Shown: in pieces, positions 15,894 through 24,292 of the stretch
Layout of the letters: each line of letters starts with the position of its first letter
Numbering within the stretch: the stretch's first letter is position 1
DNA from: Bacteroidales bacterium
Lineage (GTDB): Bacteria > Bacteroidota > Bacteroidia > Bacteroidales > JACABE01
Length of the DNA: 44,877 nucleotides
NCBI GenBank assembly: GCA_023251515.1
Contig: JAHEYQ010000042.1
Location: forward strand, 1 to 44,877
Direction of reading: 5' to 3'
Made by a program: the position numbers and the translations under genes
The notes under the pieces: model-generated
Database searches by the model: none
Told to the model about the DNA's origin: nothing
The model's input: only the letters and a program-made list of their open reading frames with translations

Positions 15894-16520
15894 AACCGCA
15901 AAGACGCAAAGAAAAAAAACCTTTTTATATTTTCCCTCACAAAAACCCCTCGGGAACTATCGTACCCAAGGGGTTGAAGAATTTTTTTTCCACGAAAACT
16001 ATTTTTTCCTGATATAGGTTGACAAAAAAAAATCTTGGCTACAACGCACTAACATAGCGGATTACGGAAAGTCAGGCACTTCCCCTTTCAGGGGAAGCGG
16101 GGTTGGGGTTGGTTAAAGACACAAAGAAAAAAAACTCATTTATTATTTTTCCTATCCAAAAACCCCTCGGGAACTATCGTACCCAAGGGGTTGACGAATA
16201 TTTTTCCATAAAAACTATCTTTTCCTGATATAGGTTGACAAAAAAAATCTTGGCTACAACGCACTAACATAGCGGATTACGGAAAGTCAGGCACTTCCCA
16301 TTTCAGGGGAAGCGGGGTTGGGGTTGGTTAAAGACACAAAGAAAATTATATTAGGAAATCTGGCAGATTTTTCAATGCTACTTCTCAAATCTGCATTCGT
16401 TAATCGTTATTCTAAAATCAAATTTTCCATTATTTTTAACCACAAAGACACAAAGAAAAATCTGCATTTAATATTTCCCCTCTCCAAAACCCCTCGGGAA
16501 CTATCGTACCCAAGGGGTTG
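15894..16520. repeat. Three tandem-spaced copies of a dispersed hairpin repeat
   Basis: The copies run about 15894-16112, 16113-16326 and 16438-16520 (the third is truncated). Each begins AACC(G/A)CAAAGAC(G/A)CAAAG and contains an identical 32-nt hairpin (15944-15975, 16161-16192, 16488-16519) whose arms are AACCCCT and AGGGGTT. Copies 1 and 2 add a second hairpin unit with CTTCCCC..GGGGAAG arms and the string GGCTACAACGCACTAACATA. ORFs in this stretch are by-products of the repeats. Confidence 0.85.
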
Positions 16521-16689
16521 GGAAAATCTAACTCCGTGTTACTCTGTGCTTCCTCTGTGAAACTCTGTGTAATAAAAAACTTCAAAAATCAAAAATTTAT
16601 AATCGCAAATTATTTTTCAATAACCCAATAACCCAATAACTAAATAACTAAATAACCAATAACTTAGAGAGTGTAAAATAGTTTGTGCA

Positions 16690-16720
16690 AAAAAAAAGCT
16701 ACCAACAAGGGTAGCCTTTT
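16690..16720. terminator. Terminator of the T9SS protein gene
   Basis: GCTACC (16698-16703) pairs with GGTAGC (16710-16715). On the minus strand it is followed by a run of T from the A-tract at 16690-16697. It lies about 30 nt after the gene's stop. Confidence 0.8.
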
Positions 16721-16750
16721 CAATCATAATAAACCAAATAATCAAAACGT

Positions 16751-18505
16751 TTAATTAATAATCAACTTTTTAATCAACGTATTTTTTTCGCTATCAAAAT
16801 TTACAAAATATATACCTTTTGCTATTTCTGAAGTTTTTAATTCCAGATTATATTTACCACTGTTTTGTTTGCCTTTGCTTATTTTTAGAATTTCTTTTCC
16901 GCTTAAATCTGTCAGGTATATATTAATAGTAGTAGTTTCCTTAAGTACATATGAAATTGTCAGAATCTCAGATGCCGGATTTGGCGACAGCATCAGCTTA
17001 TATTCGTCTGATTCAGGATTGTTTATATCGCTGCTGATATAGTTTATAATATTTGAAGGATTGCTCCAGCAGCCATTTTGAAATATTTTTACATAATAAG
17101 CACCGGTATTGTATGGAATATAGCTTTGATAAACAGCTCCGTTAATAATTCCAAAATTTGTACTGAACCATTGATTATTAAGAGAAGTGTTAGAATATAA
17201 AGTATCAGCAATTTGTGTAATTACAGCAGCCTGTGGGCTTTGGCTTACGTTTAATGTACTTGAAATAATAGGAGTTGAACTTCCGCATTCGTTTTCGGCA
17301 AAAACAGTAAAAACCCCGGATGTTGTATAATCGTTAAAATCAACATAAACAATATTTGAATTACCATTGATAGTGGCTCCGTTGCCACTGTAAATCCATG
17401 AATATGTTAAAGCATTTTGCAGGGGAGTAACTGAAACTTCCACGTTATTAGAGCCTTTGCATGCATACATGGGGGTTGATATTATCCCCCCGTTTGAAGA
17501 AGGAACATCTTTTATTTTCACGTAAATTGAATCAATTGCATGTGTCGGATTACTTGTGCAATTATCATAAACATCAATATAATACCAACCGCTGCTTGTT
17601 GGCGAAATAGGATTCTGATTGGTGTTTGTTCCGTTTGACCAATTATATAATACATCGTTATAACTGCAATCTATCAATACATTGTCTATTCCCCATGCAT
17701 CATATCCAGTAGAAGAGGTAGCAAGCTGAGCCCAACGAAAACTCGTATTTGCCGTTTTGATATTTTGAGGTATTGTAACACTATACTTATTCCAAAAATA
17801 TAAACTACTTTGTATTTGTAAATATGATGTAGATTCTGGTATCCAATATCCACCTGTTCCGGGTGAAGTTGTTGTATAAGGTGGTGTTGGCGAAAGATTG
17901 CCAATCGGTTTTTGATTAGGTCCTGAAAAATCAGTCCAGCTTGCTCCGTTATTTATTGAGTATTGCAAATGTACACCTTCATTTGAAGCATCAGGGTCTT
18001 CACAGCTTCCGGCATCAGAAGTAATGCCATACATCATCCAGAAATTTATTTTGCAGTTGTTGTTGTTATTTAGATAGGGTGTTAAATCAAACGATTGTGA
18101 AATAAGAGTTCTTTCGTTTGAAACAGTTGTACCTACCCATGCAAATGCACCATCAGGTCCTGCTTGTCCGGGAACTCCATTGTTACAGCTTATTGGTGGT
18201 AATCCTCCAACAAACGGACATTGACAGGGATTATTGAAAACAGGATTAGCTAAAGTTGATGACCATCCATTTCCCAATGATTGATTGTTGAAATCGTTTT
18301 GCATAATTACAGCACCGCAATTGGTATCCAAACAATTGGCGTCAGCATAAAGCAATGTCATACTTCCTGAACAAATTTCAACAGTATCGGTAAAAGCATT
18401 TCCCTGATACAAAGCTTTGGCAGTAACACTGCATTGAGAGTAACTTAAGTGATTTGTTGTTATAATAATGCAGATAATCAGTAAGTAATGTATTTTCTTT
18501 TTCAT
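16751..18505 (-). CDS. Exported surface protein with type IX secretion C-terminal sorting domain
   Basis: A 584-aa protein. It has a Sec signal peptide at residues 1-24 (Lys-rich start, Ile/Leu core, end SYSQ). The middle region (about 60-260) has MAM/jelly-roll-like features ('INFWMMYGI', 'VHLQYSINNGASWTDF', then 'WGIDNVLIDC'). Ig/PKD-like modules follow (about 270-480). The last ~75 residues are a T9SS type A sorting domain: 'LMLSPNPASEILTISY', then 'IYLTDLSGKEI' and 'IAKGIYFVNF', ending KKLIIN. Such proteins cross the outer membrane by the Por/T9SS machinery and are attached to the surface or released. Adhesion or polymer binding is possible, but no catalytic domain is evident. The gene is monocistronic and ends at a terminator. 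Confidence 0.88.
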   Translation of the reverse strand: MKKKIHYLLIICIIITTNHLSYSQCSVTAKALYQGNAFTDTVEICSGSMTLLYADANCLDTNCGAVIMQNDFNNQSLGNGWSSTLANPVFNNPCQCPFVGGLPPISCNNGVPGQAGPDGAFAWVGTTVSNERTLISQSFDLTPYLNNNNNCKINFWMMYGITSDAGSCEDPDASNEGVHLQYSINNGASWTDFSGPNQKPIGNLSPTPPYTTTSPGTGGYWIPESTSYLQIQSSLYFWNKYSVTIPQNIKTANTSFRWAQLATSSTGYDAWGIDNVLIDCSYNDVLYNWSNGTNTNQNPISPTSSGWYYIDVYDNCTSNPTHAIDSIYVKIKDVPSSNGGIISTPMYACKGSNNVEVSVTPLQNALTYSWIYSGNGATINGNSNIVYVDFNDYTTSGVFTVFAENECGSSTPIISSTLNVSQSPQAAVITQIADTLYSNTSLNNQWFSTNFGIINGAVYQSYIPYNTGAYYVKIFQNGCWSNPSNIINYISSDINNPESDEYKLMLSPNPASEILTISYVLKETTTINIYLTDLSGKEILKISKGKQNSGKYNLELKTSEIAKGIYFVNFDSEKNTLIKKLIIN

Positions 18506-18622
18506 GTATTATTGTTTTAAATCGTGATATTTGAAATACAATTATATATCAGATGCTAAGTTAATAAAAAGGTTGTAATAGAAATGAAAAATTTCTCATT
18601 TTATTTTCTCAGCTATTATCAG

Positions 18623-18630
18623 TAATTTTG
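18623..18630 (+). promoter_or_regulatory. murB -7 promoter box
   Basis: TAATTTTG, a perfect TAnnTTTG match 17 nt before the murB ATG. No TTG stands out at -33. Confidence 0.5.
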
Positions 18631-18647
18631 ACAAATATTTTTATACT

Positions 18648-19658
18648 ATGCAAATTAAAGAAAACATTTCATTAAAAGCTTTCAATACCTTTGGCATTGA
18701 AGCAAAAGCAAAATACTTTACCGAAGTAAATAATATTACTGAAATTAATTCAATTATTAAAAATCCGATTTTTAAAGGGAGTAATTTTTTGTTGCTTGGA
18801 GGTGGAAGCAATATTTTGTTAACCAAAGATTTTGATGGAATTGTTGTGAAAATCAACAATAAAGGAATTGAAATAGAAAAGGTTGATTCTGAATTTGTGT
18901 ATTTAAAAGTACAGGCTGGCGAAGTTTGGGAAGAGTTTGTAAACCACTGTGTACATAATAATTGGGGTGGTGTTGAAAATTTAACTTTAATACCCGGCAA
19001 TGTGGGAACATGCCCTGTGCAAAATATAGGAGCTTATGGTGTTGAGGTAAAAGATGTAATTCAGAGTGTTGAAGCTATTGATATTGTAAATGGCGAAACC
19101 ATTGTATTCAGTAACGAAGAATGCAAGTTCGGATATAGAAGCAGTATTTTTAAAAATGAAGCCAAAGATAAATATATTATTACTGCCGTTAATTTCAGAT
19201 TGACAAAGAAACCCGTTTTTATAACACATTATGGCGATGTAAATAAAGAACTGGAATTTATGAATGTAAAACCAAGTATTTTTCATATCAGCAAAGCCAT
19301 AGAAGCCATTCGTCGTCGCAAATTACCCGATCCCAAGCTCAAAGGCAATGCCGGAAGTTTCTTTAAAAATCCAAGTATAAGTACTGCAAAATATGAAGAA
19401 CTGGCTGCAGAATTTCCACGTTTACGTGCATTTCCATCGGGCGATGGTTATAAACTTGCTGCCGGCTGGCTTATTGAAAAAAGCGGCTGGAAGGGCAAAA
19501 GTCTGGGGAATGCAGTAGTACATCATAAACAGGCTTTGGTGCTTATAAATAAAGAAAACGCTAGCGGAAAAGAAATTCTGGCTTTAGCAAAAGCAATTCA
19601 ACTCGAAGTATTTAATTTGTTTGGTGTTGATCTGGAAATGGAAGTAAATGTAATTTAA
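18648..19658 (+). CDS. murB: UDP-N-acetylenolpyruvoylglucosamine reductase (MurB, type I)
   Basis: This cytoplasmic FAD enzyme reduces UDP-GlcNAc-enolpyruvate with NADPH to UDP-MurNAc, the second committed step of peptidoglycan synthesis. The 336-aa length and lack of the type II C-terminal change fit the E. coli-like type I. The FAD-binding PCMH fold shows LLLGGGSNILL at 48-58 and PGNVGTCPVQNIGAYGVE at 116-133. The active-site residues are R164 in GYRSS, S237 in GNAGSFFKNP (the proton donor position) and a Glu in the C-terminal LEMEV motif. A -7 box lies just upstream. The next gene is a small unknown protein 44 bp downstream. Confidence 0.97.
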   Translation: MQIKENISLKAFNTFGIEAKAKYFTEVNNITEINSIIKNPIFKGSNFLLLGGGSNILLTKDFDGIVVKINNKGIEIEKVDSEFVYLKVQAGEVWEEFVNHCVHNNWGGVENLTLIPGNVGTCPVQNIGAYGVEVKDVIQSVEAIDIVNGETIVFSNEECKFGYRSSIFKNEAKDKYIITAVNFRLTKKPVFITHYGDVNKELEFMNVKPSIFHISKAIEAIRRRKLPDPKLKGNAGSFFKNPSISTAKYEELAAEFPRLRAFPSGDGYKLAAGWLIEKSGWKGKSLGNAVVHHKQALVLINKENASGKEILALAKAIQLEVFNLFGVDLEMEVNVI

Positions 19659-19702
19659 CTCCTTCCTTCATTTTATAGTATCTTTGTGAAAATTAGTCTG
19701 AT

Positions 19703-19924
19703 ATGGATTCTGTAAACAATGAAAATAAAGAAAAAACATTAATTTTTTCGAGTTTTGAAGAACAGGAAACTGATAATTACAGATATTGGAATTCGTTAAG
19801 TCCGGAAGAAAGGCTTAATGAACACTTAAAAATGATTTGCCGGATTTATAATTACGATCCTGAGAAAAATGACGGATATGCTAACGAAGAAATAATATTT
19901 GATAAACCGTCTGATATAATTTAA
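19703..19924 (+). CDS. Small acidic protein of unknown function
   Basis: A 73-aa, Glu/Asn/Asp-rich protein between murB and clpB on the same strand. It is soluble, with no signal or membrane segment. The central 'YRYWNSLSPEERLNEHLKMI' resembles the 'YW..L.P.ERL' motif seen in various short bacterial proteins, but I can assign no family. It could be a translated companion of murB (44-bp gap). Confidence 0.5.
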   Translation: MDSVNNENKEKTLIFSSFEEQETDNYRYWNSLSPEERLNEHLKMICRIYNYDPEKNDGYANEEIIFDKPSDII

Positions 19925-19930
19925 ATATGT

Positions 19931-19977
19931 CTGTCATTCTGGCAGTTTTATTACTTGTATTTTCTGACATTTTGTCA
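19931..19977. promoter_or_regulatory. Pair of TGnCA-N3-TGnCA palindromes upstream of clpB
   Basis: TGTCA-TTC-TGGCA (19932-19944, inside CTGTCATTCTGGCAG) and TGACA-TTT-TGTCA (19965-19977) are two inverted-repeat sites of the same form. Their centres are 33 bp apart, about three helical turns, and they lie 60-110 bp before the clpB ATG. They look like a paired operator or activator site for a heat-shock gene (inference). Confidence 0.45.
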
Positions 19978-20037
19978 TTTCTACCTCTTTTTATAACGTG
20001 GTATAAAGTTTGTACTGTTACCTGAAAATAAAATGCT

Positions 20038-22641
20038 ATGAACTTTAATAATTACACAATCAAATCGCAGGAAGCCGTTCAGAAAGCTATGGAAATAGCT
20101 ACAGCTAATCAGCATCAGGCTATCGAAAATATTCATTTGCTAAAAGCTTTGCTGGAAGTAGATGAAAATGTGATTCCTTTTTTGTTGAAAAAGAACAATG
20201 TAAATACTCAGATTTTAAGCCAGACCATAGACAAAATAATAGAATTGCTGCCAAAAGTGAGTGGTGGAAATCCTTATCTTACTAATGATACCAATCAGGC
20301 TTTGCTTAAAGCAACTTCTTATCTGAAAGATTTCGGAGATGAATTTGTTTCCATAGAACATTTATTGCTGGGTATTTTAAATCAGAAAGATACAGCTTCA
20401 AAATTGCTGAAAGACAATGGTGTGAATGAAAAAGATCTTATACTGGCTATTAAAGAATTAAGAAAGGGTTCTACCGTTAACAGTCAGACTTCCGAAGAAA
20501 CCTATAATTCCTTAAACCGTTTTGCCCGCAATCTGAATGATATGGCAAAAACAGGCAAGTTAGATCCGGTAATTGGTCGTGATGACGAAATCAGAAGGGT
20601 TTTGCAGATTTTGTCGAGAAGAACCAAAAATAATCCGATACTTGTTGGTGAACCCGGTGTCGGTAAAACAGCTATTGCCGAAGGTTTGGCTCATCGTATT
20701 GTAAATGGTGATGTTCCCGAAAATCTGAAATCGAAACAGATATTTTCACTGGATATGGGTGCATTGATTGCAGGTGCAAAATACAAAGGTGAGTTTGAAG
20801 AAAGATTGAAAAGCGTTATCAAAGAAGTAATTGCATCAGAAGGTGAAGTAATTCTTTTTATTGATGAAATACATACTTTGGTTGGAGCCGGTGGTGGGGG
20901 AGAAGGTGCAATGGATGCCGCCAACATATTAAAACCCGCACTTTCGCGTGGCGAATTACGTGCCATTGGAGCAACCACAACCAAGGAATATCAACGGTAT
21001 TTTGAAAAAGACAAAGCACTGGAACGTCGTTTTCAGATGGTTTTAATAGACGAACCTTCTGCCATTGATGCCATTTCAATTTTAAGAGGTTTAAAAGAAC
21101 GTTATGAAGTTCATCATAAGGTTCGTATTAAAGATGAGGCAATTATAGCAGCAGTTGAACTTTCGCAGCGATACATCAGTAATCGTTATTTGCCTGATAA
21201 AGCCATTGATTTGATAGATGAAGCAGCTTCAAAACTCCGTTTGGAAATTAATTCTGTTCCCGAAGAACTGGATGAAGCCGAACGCCGTATCCGACAGTTG
21301 GAAATTGAACGTGAGGCTATTAAACGTGAGAACGATCAATCGAAACTAAAACAATTGAATGAAGAAATTGCCAATCTGAGCGATGAACGTAATCATTTAA
21401 AGACAAAATGGCAGGCTGAAAAAGAATTGGTTGAGAAAATTCAGCAAAAAGTTAAAGATATCGAAAACTTTAGGTTTGAAGCTGAACAAGCTGAGCGCAG
21501 TGGCGATTATGGCAAAGTAGCCGAATTGCGTTATGGTAAGATTAAAGATGCCGAAAAGGATGTAGTTGATTTTAAAGCTCTTCTTTCGGGATTGCAATCA
21601 AATCAGGCAATGATTAAAGAAGAAGTTGGCAGCGAAGATATTGCAGAAGTTATTTCGAAATGGACAGGAATTCCGGTTAGCAGAATGCTGCAAAGTGAAA
21701 GAGAAAAATTATTGACATTAGAAAGTGTTTTGCATAAAAGGGTAGTGGGGCAGGACGATGCTATCGAAGCTATTGCCGATGCCATCAGAAGAAGTCGTGC
21801 AGGTTTGCAGGATGCCAAACGCCCGATTGGTTCATTTATATTTTTAGGTACTACCGGTGTGGGTAAAACCGAACTGGCTAAAGCGCTGGCTGAGTTTTTG
21901 TTCAATGATGAAAATGCCATGGTTCGCATTGATATGTCTGAATATCAGGAAAAGCATACGGTTTCACGTTTAATTGGTGCACCTCCGGGATATGTGGGTT
22001 ATGAAGAAAGTGGACAATTAACCGAAGCCATCCGGCGTAAACCTTATTCGGTTGTTCTTCTGGATGAAATTGAAAAGGCTCATCCCGATGTGTTTAATGT
22101 TTTACTTCAGGTGCTCGACGAAGGACGCCTTACCGATAACAAAGGTCGTACAGCTGATTTTAAAAACACCATTATCATTATGACTTCTAATATTGGTTCG
22201 CATTTAATACAGGAGGGTTTGACAAAAGTAAATGCCGGAAATCGTTTAAATGAACTCGAAAAAATTAAGTTTGATGTAATGGAATTGCTAAAACAAAGCA
22301 TTCGTCCTGAGTTTCTGAATCGTATTGACGAAATTATTATGTTTAACCCGCTTAGCAAAAATGAAATCAGGCAAATAGTAGATATTCAGCTGGAACATTT
22401 GAGCGAATTACTCAAAAAGAATAATATACAGATTGAAGCAACAGATTATGCAATGGAACACTTGGCCGAATTGGGTTTCGACCCGCAATATGGTGCCCGT
22501 CCGCTTAAACGTATTATTCAGAAATATATACTTAATGAATTATCGAAATATATTTTGTCAGGACAGATAACTTCCGATCAAAAGATTGTGCTCGATATGT
22601 TTGATAATAAGTTTGTATTCCGAAATATTGAAAAACTATAA
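20038..22641 (+). CDS. clpB: ATP-dependent chaperone ClpB
   Basis: An 867-aa cytoplasmic hexameric disaggregase that works with DnaK to rescue aggregated proteins after heat stress. Domains in order: the Clp N-domain repeat (about 1-145), AAA-1 with Walker A GEPGVGKT at 204-211 and Walker B 'VILFIDEIHTLVGAG', the long middle coiled-coil (about 405-525, with Lys/Glu heptads) that distinguishes ClpB from ClpA/ClpC, AAA-2 with Walker A GTTGVGKT at 604-611 and Walker B 'VVLLDEIEKAHPDV', and the D2-small domain ending near 'QYGARPLKRIIQ'. The length is normal. It has two palindromic sites upstream and a strong terminator right after the stop. Confidence 0.98.
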   Translation: MNFNNYTIKSQEAVQKAMEIATANQHQAIENIHLLKALLEVDENVIPFLLKKNNVNTQILSQTIDKIIELLPKVSGGNPYLTNDTNQALLKATSYLKDFGDEFVSIEHLLLGILNQKDTASKLLKDNGVNEKDLILAIKELRKGSTVNSQTSEETYNSLNRFARNLNDMAKTGKLDPVIGRDDEIRRVLQILSRRTKNNPILVGEPGVGKTAIAEGLAHRIVNGDVPENLKSKQIFSLDMGALIAGAKYKGEFEERLKSVIKEVIASEGEVILFIDEIHTLVGAGGGGEGAMDAANILKPALSRGELRAIGATTTKEYQRYFEKDKALERRFQMVLIDEPSAIDAISILRGLKERYEVHHKVRIKDEAIIAAVELSQRYISNRYLPDKAIDLIDEAASKLRLEINSVPEELDEAERRIRQLEIEREAIKRENDQSKLKQLNEEIANLSDERNHLKTKWQAEKELVEKIQQKVKDIENFRFEAEQAERSGDYGKVAELRYGKIKDAEKDVVDFKALLSGLQSNQAMIKEEVGSEDIAEVISKWTGIPVSRMLQSEREKLLTLESVLHKRVVGQDDAIEAIADAIRRSRAGLQDAKRPIGSFIFLGTTGVGKTELAKALAEFLFNDENAMVRIDMSEYQEKHTVSRLIGAPPGYVGYEESGQLTEAIRRKPYSVVLLDEIEKAHPDVFNVLLQVLDEGRLTDNKGRTADFKNTIIIMTSNIGSHLIQEGLTKVNAGNRLNELEKIKFDVMELLKQSIRPEFLNRIDEIIMFNPLSKNEIRQIVDIQLEHLSELLKKNNIQIEATDYAMEHLAELGFDPQYGARPLKRIIQKYILNELSKYILSGQITSDQKIVLDMFDNKFVFRNIEKL

Positions 22642-22657
22642 GAAGCACACATAAAAA

Positions 22658-22694
22658 GATGCGGAGCAGTTTATAAAAAGCTCCGCATCTTTTT
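22658..22694 (+). terminator. clpB rho-independent terminator
   Basis: GATGCGGAGC and GCTCCGCATC form a perfect 10-bp stem with a 12-nt loop, followed by TTTTT. It starts 17 nt after the clpB stop. Confidence 0.93.
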
Positions 22695-22792
22695 AGTAAT
22701 TTCAACGTATCTTTAGATGTCGAAATATACAATAATTATAAACCCCCAAAGAAAGCTTTCCAAACCAAGTAAACAGATATTTGTTGTTAATA

Positions 22793-23110
22793 ATGGAAAA
22801 CATTCATAAAATGACGACAAAAATCAAATATGAGTTCACGGCAAAAATGTGGCAATATTCCTCGCCAATGGCTTGGTATTTTGTATCGTTACCCATAGAA
22901 ATTTCAACAGAAATACGTGAAAATCTGAAATGGATGGAAGAGGGTTGGGGACGACTAAAAGCTACAGCCAAAATTGCAAATACCCAATGGGAAACTGCCA
23001 TTTGGTTCGATACCAAACAGAATACCTATTTGCTTCCGCTTAAAGCAGAAATAAGGAAAAAAGAAAAACTTGATATGCTTAAGGATATTAATATTATACT
23101 TTGGATTTAA
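22793..23110 (+). CDS. DUF1905 domain protein
   Basis: A small soluble protein of 105 aa from the ATG at 22793. The core 'YEFTAKMWQY...W.FVSLP' and 'WGRLKATAKIANTQWETAIWFD', then 'YLLPLKAEIRKKEKL', is the DUF1905 fold (a small beta-barrel). The start is uncertain: ATG at 22811 (MTTKIKYEF) would begin right at the domain and has GGAAAA 12 nt upstream, while a TTG at 22781 is less likely. Its biochemical function is not established. It lies after the clpB terminator and before a DUF1801 gene, which often accompanies such proteins. Confidence 0.8.
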   Translation: MENIHKMTTKIKYEFTAKMWQYSSPMAWYFVSLPIEISTEIRENLKWMEEGWGRLKATAKIANTQWETAIWFDTKQNTYLLPLKAEIRKKEKLDMLKDINIILWI

Positions 23111-23118
23111 AATACCCT

Positions 23119-23137
23119 AAAATCCGTAAGGATTTTT
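23119..23137 (+). terminator. Terminator after the DUF1905 gene
   Basis: AAAATCC-GTAA-GGATTTT with a trailing T-rich stretch, 8 nt after the stop. Confidence 0.65.
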
Positions 23138-23202
23138 ATTAGTGCTTTATTAATAAAAAGTTGCAGGTTTTTGTCGTTATTTAATTATTTTAAAAAAAAT
23201 TA

Positions 23203-23241
23203 GTGTAACTTGTACTGAGCGAAGTCGAAGTATTAGTGGAC
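23203..23241 (+). repeat. Dispersed repeat, copy A
   Basis: GTGTAACTTGTA, CTGAGCGAAGTCGAAG and TATTAGTGGAC in sequence. The same blocks occur on the opposite strand at 42230-42293, where extra bases separate them. Confidence 0.7.
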
Positions 23242-23290
23242 AATAAAAAAAATATTTGAGGTTTTATAATACAAATAAACTTTTAAAGCA

Positions 23291-23644
23291 ATGAATCAGA
23301 TTGAAGAATATATTCAGGGATTTCCGGCTGATGTGCAGGAGATATTAAATAATATCAGAAACATAATAAAAGAAAATGCTGCTGATGCCGAAGAAAGTTT
23401 TTCTTATGGTATGCCGGCATACAAATGCAATAAAAAACCTTTGGTTTATTTTGCTGCATTTAAAAATCATATCGGATTTTATGCAACTCCATCGGGACAT
23501 ACCGAATTTAAAGACGAACTTGCAAAATACAAACAAGGCAAAGGTTCGGTTCAGTTTCCACTTAATGAGCCAATGCCCTATAATCTGATTGCAAGAATTG
23601 TAAGATACAGAGTAAAAGAAAATAATGAGACAGGGAAGAAGTGA
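23291..23644 (+). CDS. DUF1801/YdhG-like protein
   Basis: A 117-aa protein of the YdhG/DUF1801 family: 'IEEYIQGFPADVQEILNNIR' at the start, 'EESFSYGMPAYK' at about 34-45, then 'LVYFAAFKNHIGFYATPSG' and 'GSVQFPLNEPMPYNLIARIV'. Members are small cytosolic proteins with a frataxin-like fold, and some are annotated as iron chaperones; the role of this one is not established. It ends 12 bp before the convergent rloB gene. Confidence 0.88.
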   Translation: MNQIEEYIQGFPADVQEILNNIRNIIKENAADAEESFSYGMPAYKCNKKPLVYFAAFKNHIGFYATPSGHTEFKDELAKYKQGKGSVQFPLNEPMPYNLIARIVRYRVKENNETGKK

Positions 23645-23656
23645 GGATAGTTTAAT

Positions 23657-24292
23657 TTATTTGATTTTTAAATCAAATAAATCAAACACTTTATATATCT
23701 CTGCTTTGGCAGTTTCTGTATTGTTTAAATCAAAATCACCCAGTTTTTTGGCTCTTGCAATAGCCTCTTTCTGTAATTCTTTTAGTTTTTTATAAATATC
23801 GTTATTCTTCTTTTTATAATAGCTTTGCGTTTTCTGGTAATCTTTCAGACAATCATTTTTTTTAAGTTCTTTCACCACACTTTCGCAGTTTGCAAAATAC
23901 TTCCCTGTTTCTGTAAAATGCAACAAATACCAATATTCCAGACAAGGTGTATTTACCAAAACCTCAACATTATCAAACTTCTTTAATTTACTTACATATT
24001 CTTTAAATTCCTGAATTTTTGATTTGCCCTTAGCTTTTGTTTCGCTTTCCTCTTTTATAAGCGTATCGAAATCAAGCATCCATATTACTTTATCCGAATG
24101 TTTGGCATATTCCAGAACTTCTTCGTATTGGTCTTTCAATTTCTTTTTGGCCGGAAGATCAGGTTTAATATCAACAGGCAAAGCTTCATGCTTTTTCATC
24201 ATCTGAAAATACCAGATTTCAGTTTCACCATCTACTAATATGGTAAATTTCTTTTTACCGCTGGCTTTCCGTTTGGGATTATTCCTTGCCAT
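23657..24292 (-). CDS. rloB: RloB-family protein (AbiLii-like), predicted Toprim-type nuclease of an abortive infection pair
   Basis: A 211-aa protein starting at ATG 24292 (MARNNPKRKASGK), which overlaps the rloA stop by 14 nt; an upstream in-frame codon at 24316 would enlarge the overlap to 38 nt without adding conserved sequence. It has the RloB features: a basic N-terminus, DGETE at 21-25, MLDFD with D74 and D76 as Toprim-like acidic residues, and the signature NTPCLEYWYLLHF at about 114-126. RloA/RloB pairs match the two components of the AbiL abortive-infection system. The overlapping genes imply translational coupling and a 1:1 complex with the ATPase. Confidence 0.85.
   Translation of the reverse strand: MARNNPKRKASGKKKFTILVDGETEIWYFQMMKKHEALPVDIKPDLPAKKKLKDQYEEVLEYAKHSDKVIWMLDFDTLIKEESETKAKGKSKIQEFKEYVSKLKKFDNVEVLVNTPCLEYWYLLHFTETGKYFANCESVVKELKKNDCLKDYQKTQSYYKKKNNDIYKKLKELQKEAIARAKKLGDFDLNNTETAKAEIYKVFDLFDLKIK

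Larger units (their letters stand above)
15597..16697. other. 1.1-kb non-coding region rich in repeats
   Basis: Apart from the palindrome, promoter, hairpin and dispersed repeats listed separately, it contains a degenerate 8-9-nt tandem repeat (CAATAACC/CTAAATAA types) at about 16617-16664. I see no credible gene; the 80-codon plus-strand ORF at 16318 runs through repeat DNA. Confidence 0.7.

Noticed and set aside
16318..16560. 80-codon plus-strand ORF
   Set aside because: It runs through two dispersed hairpin repeats, and its peptide is explained by repeat DNA.
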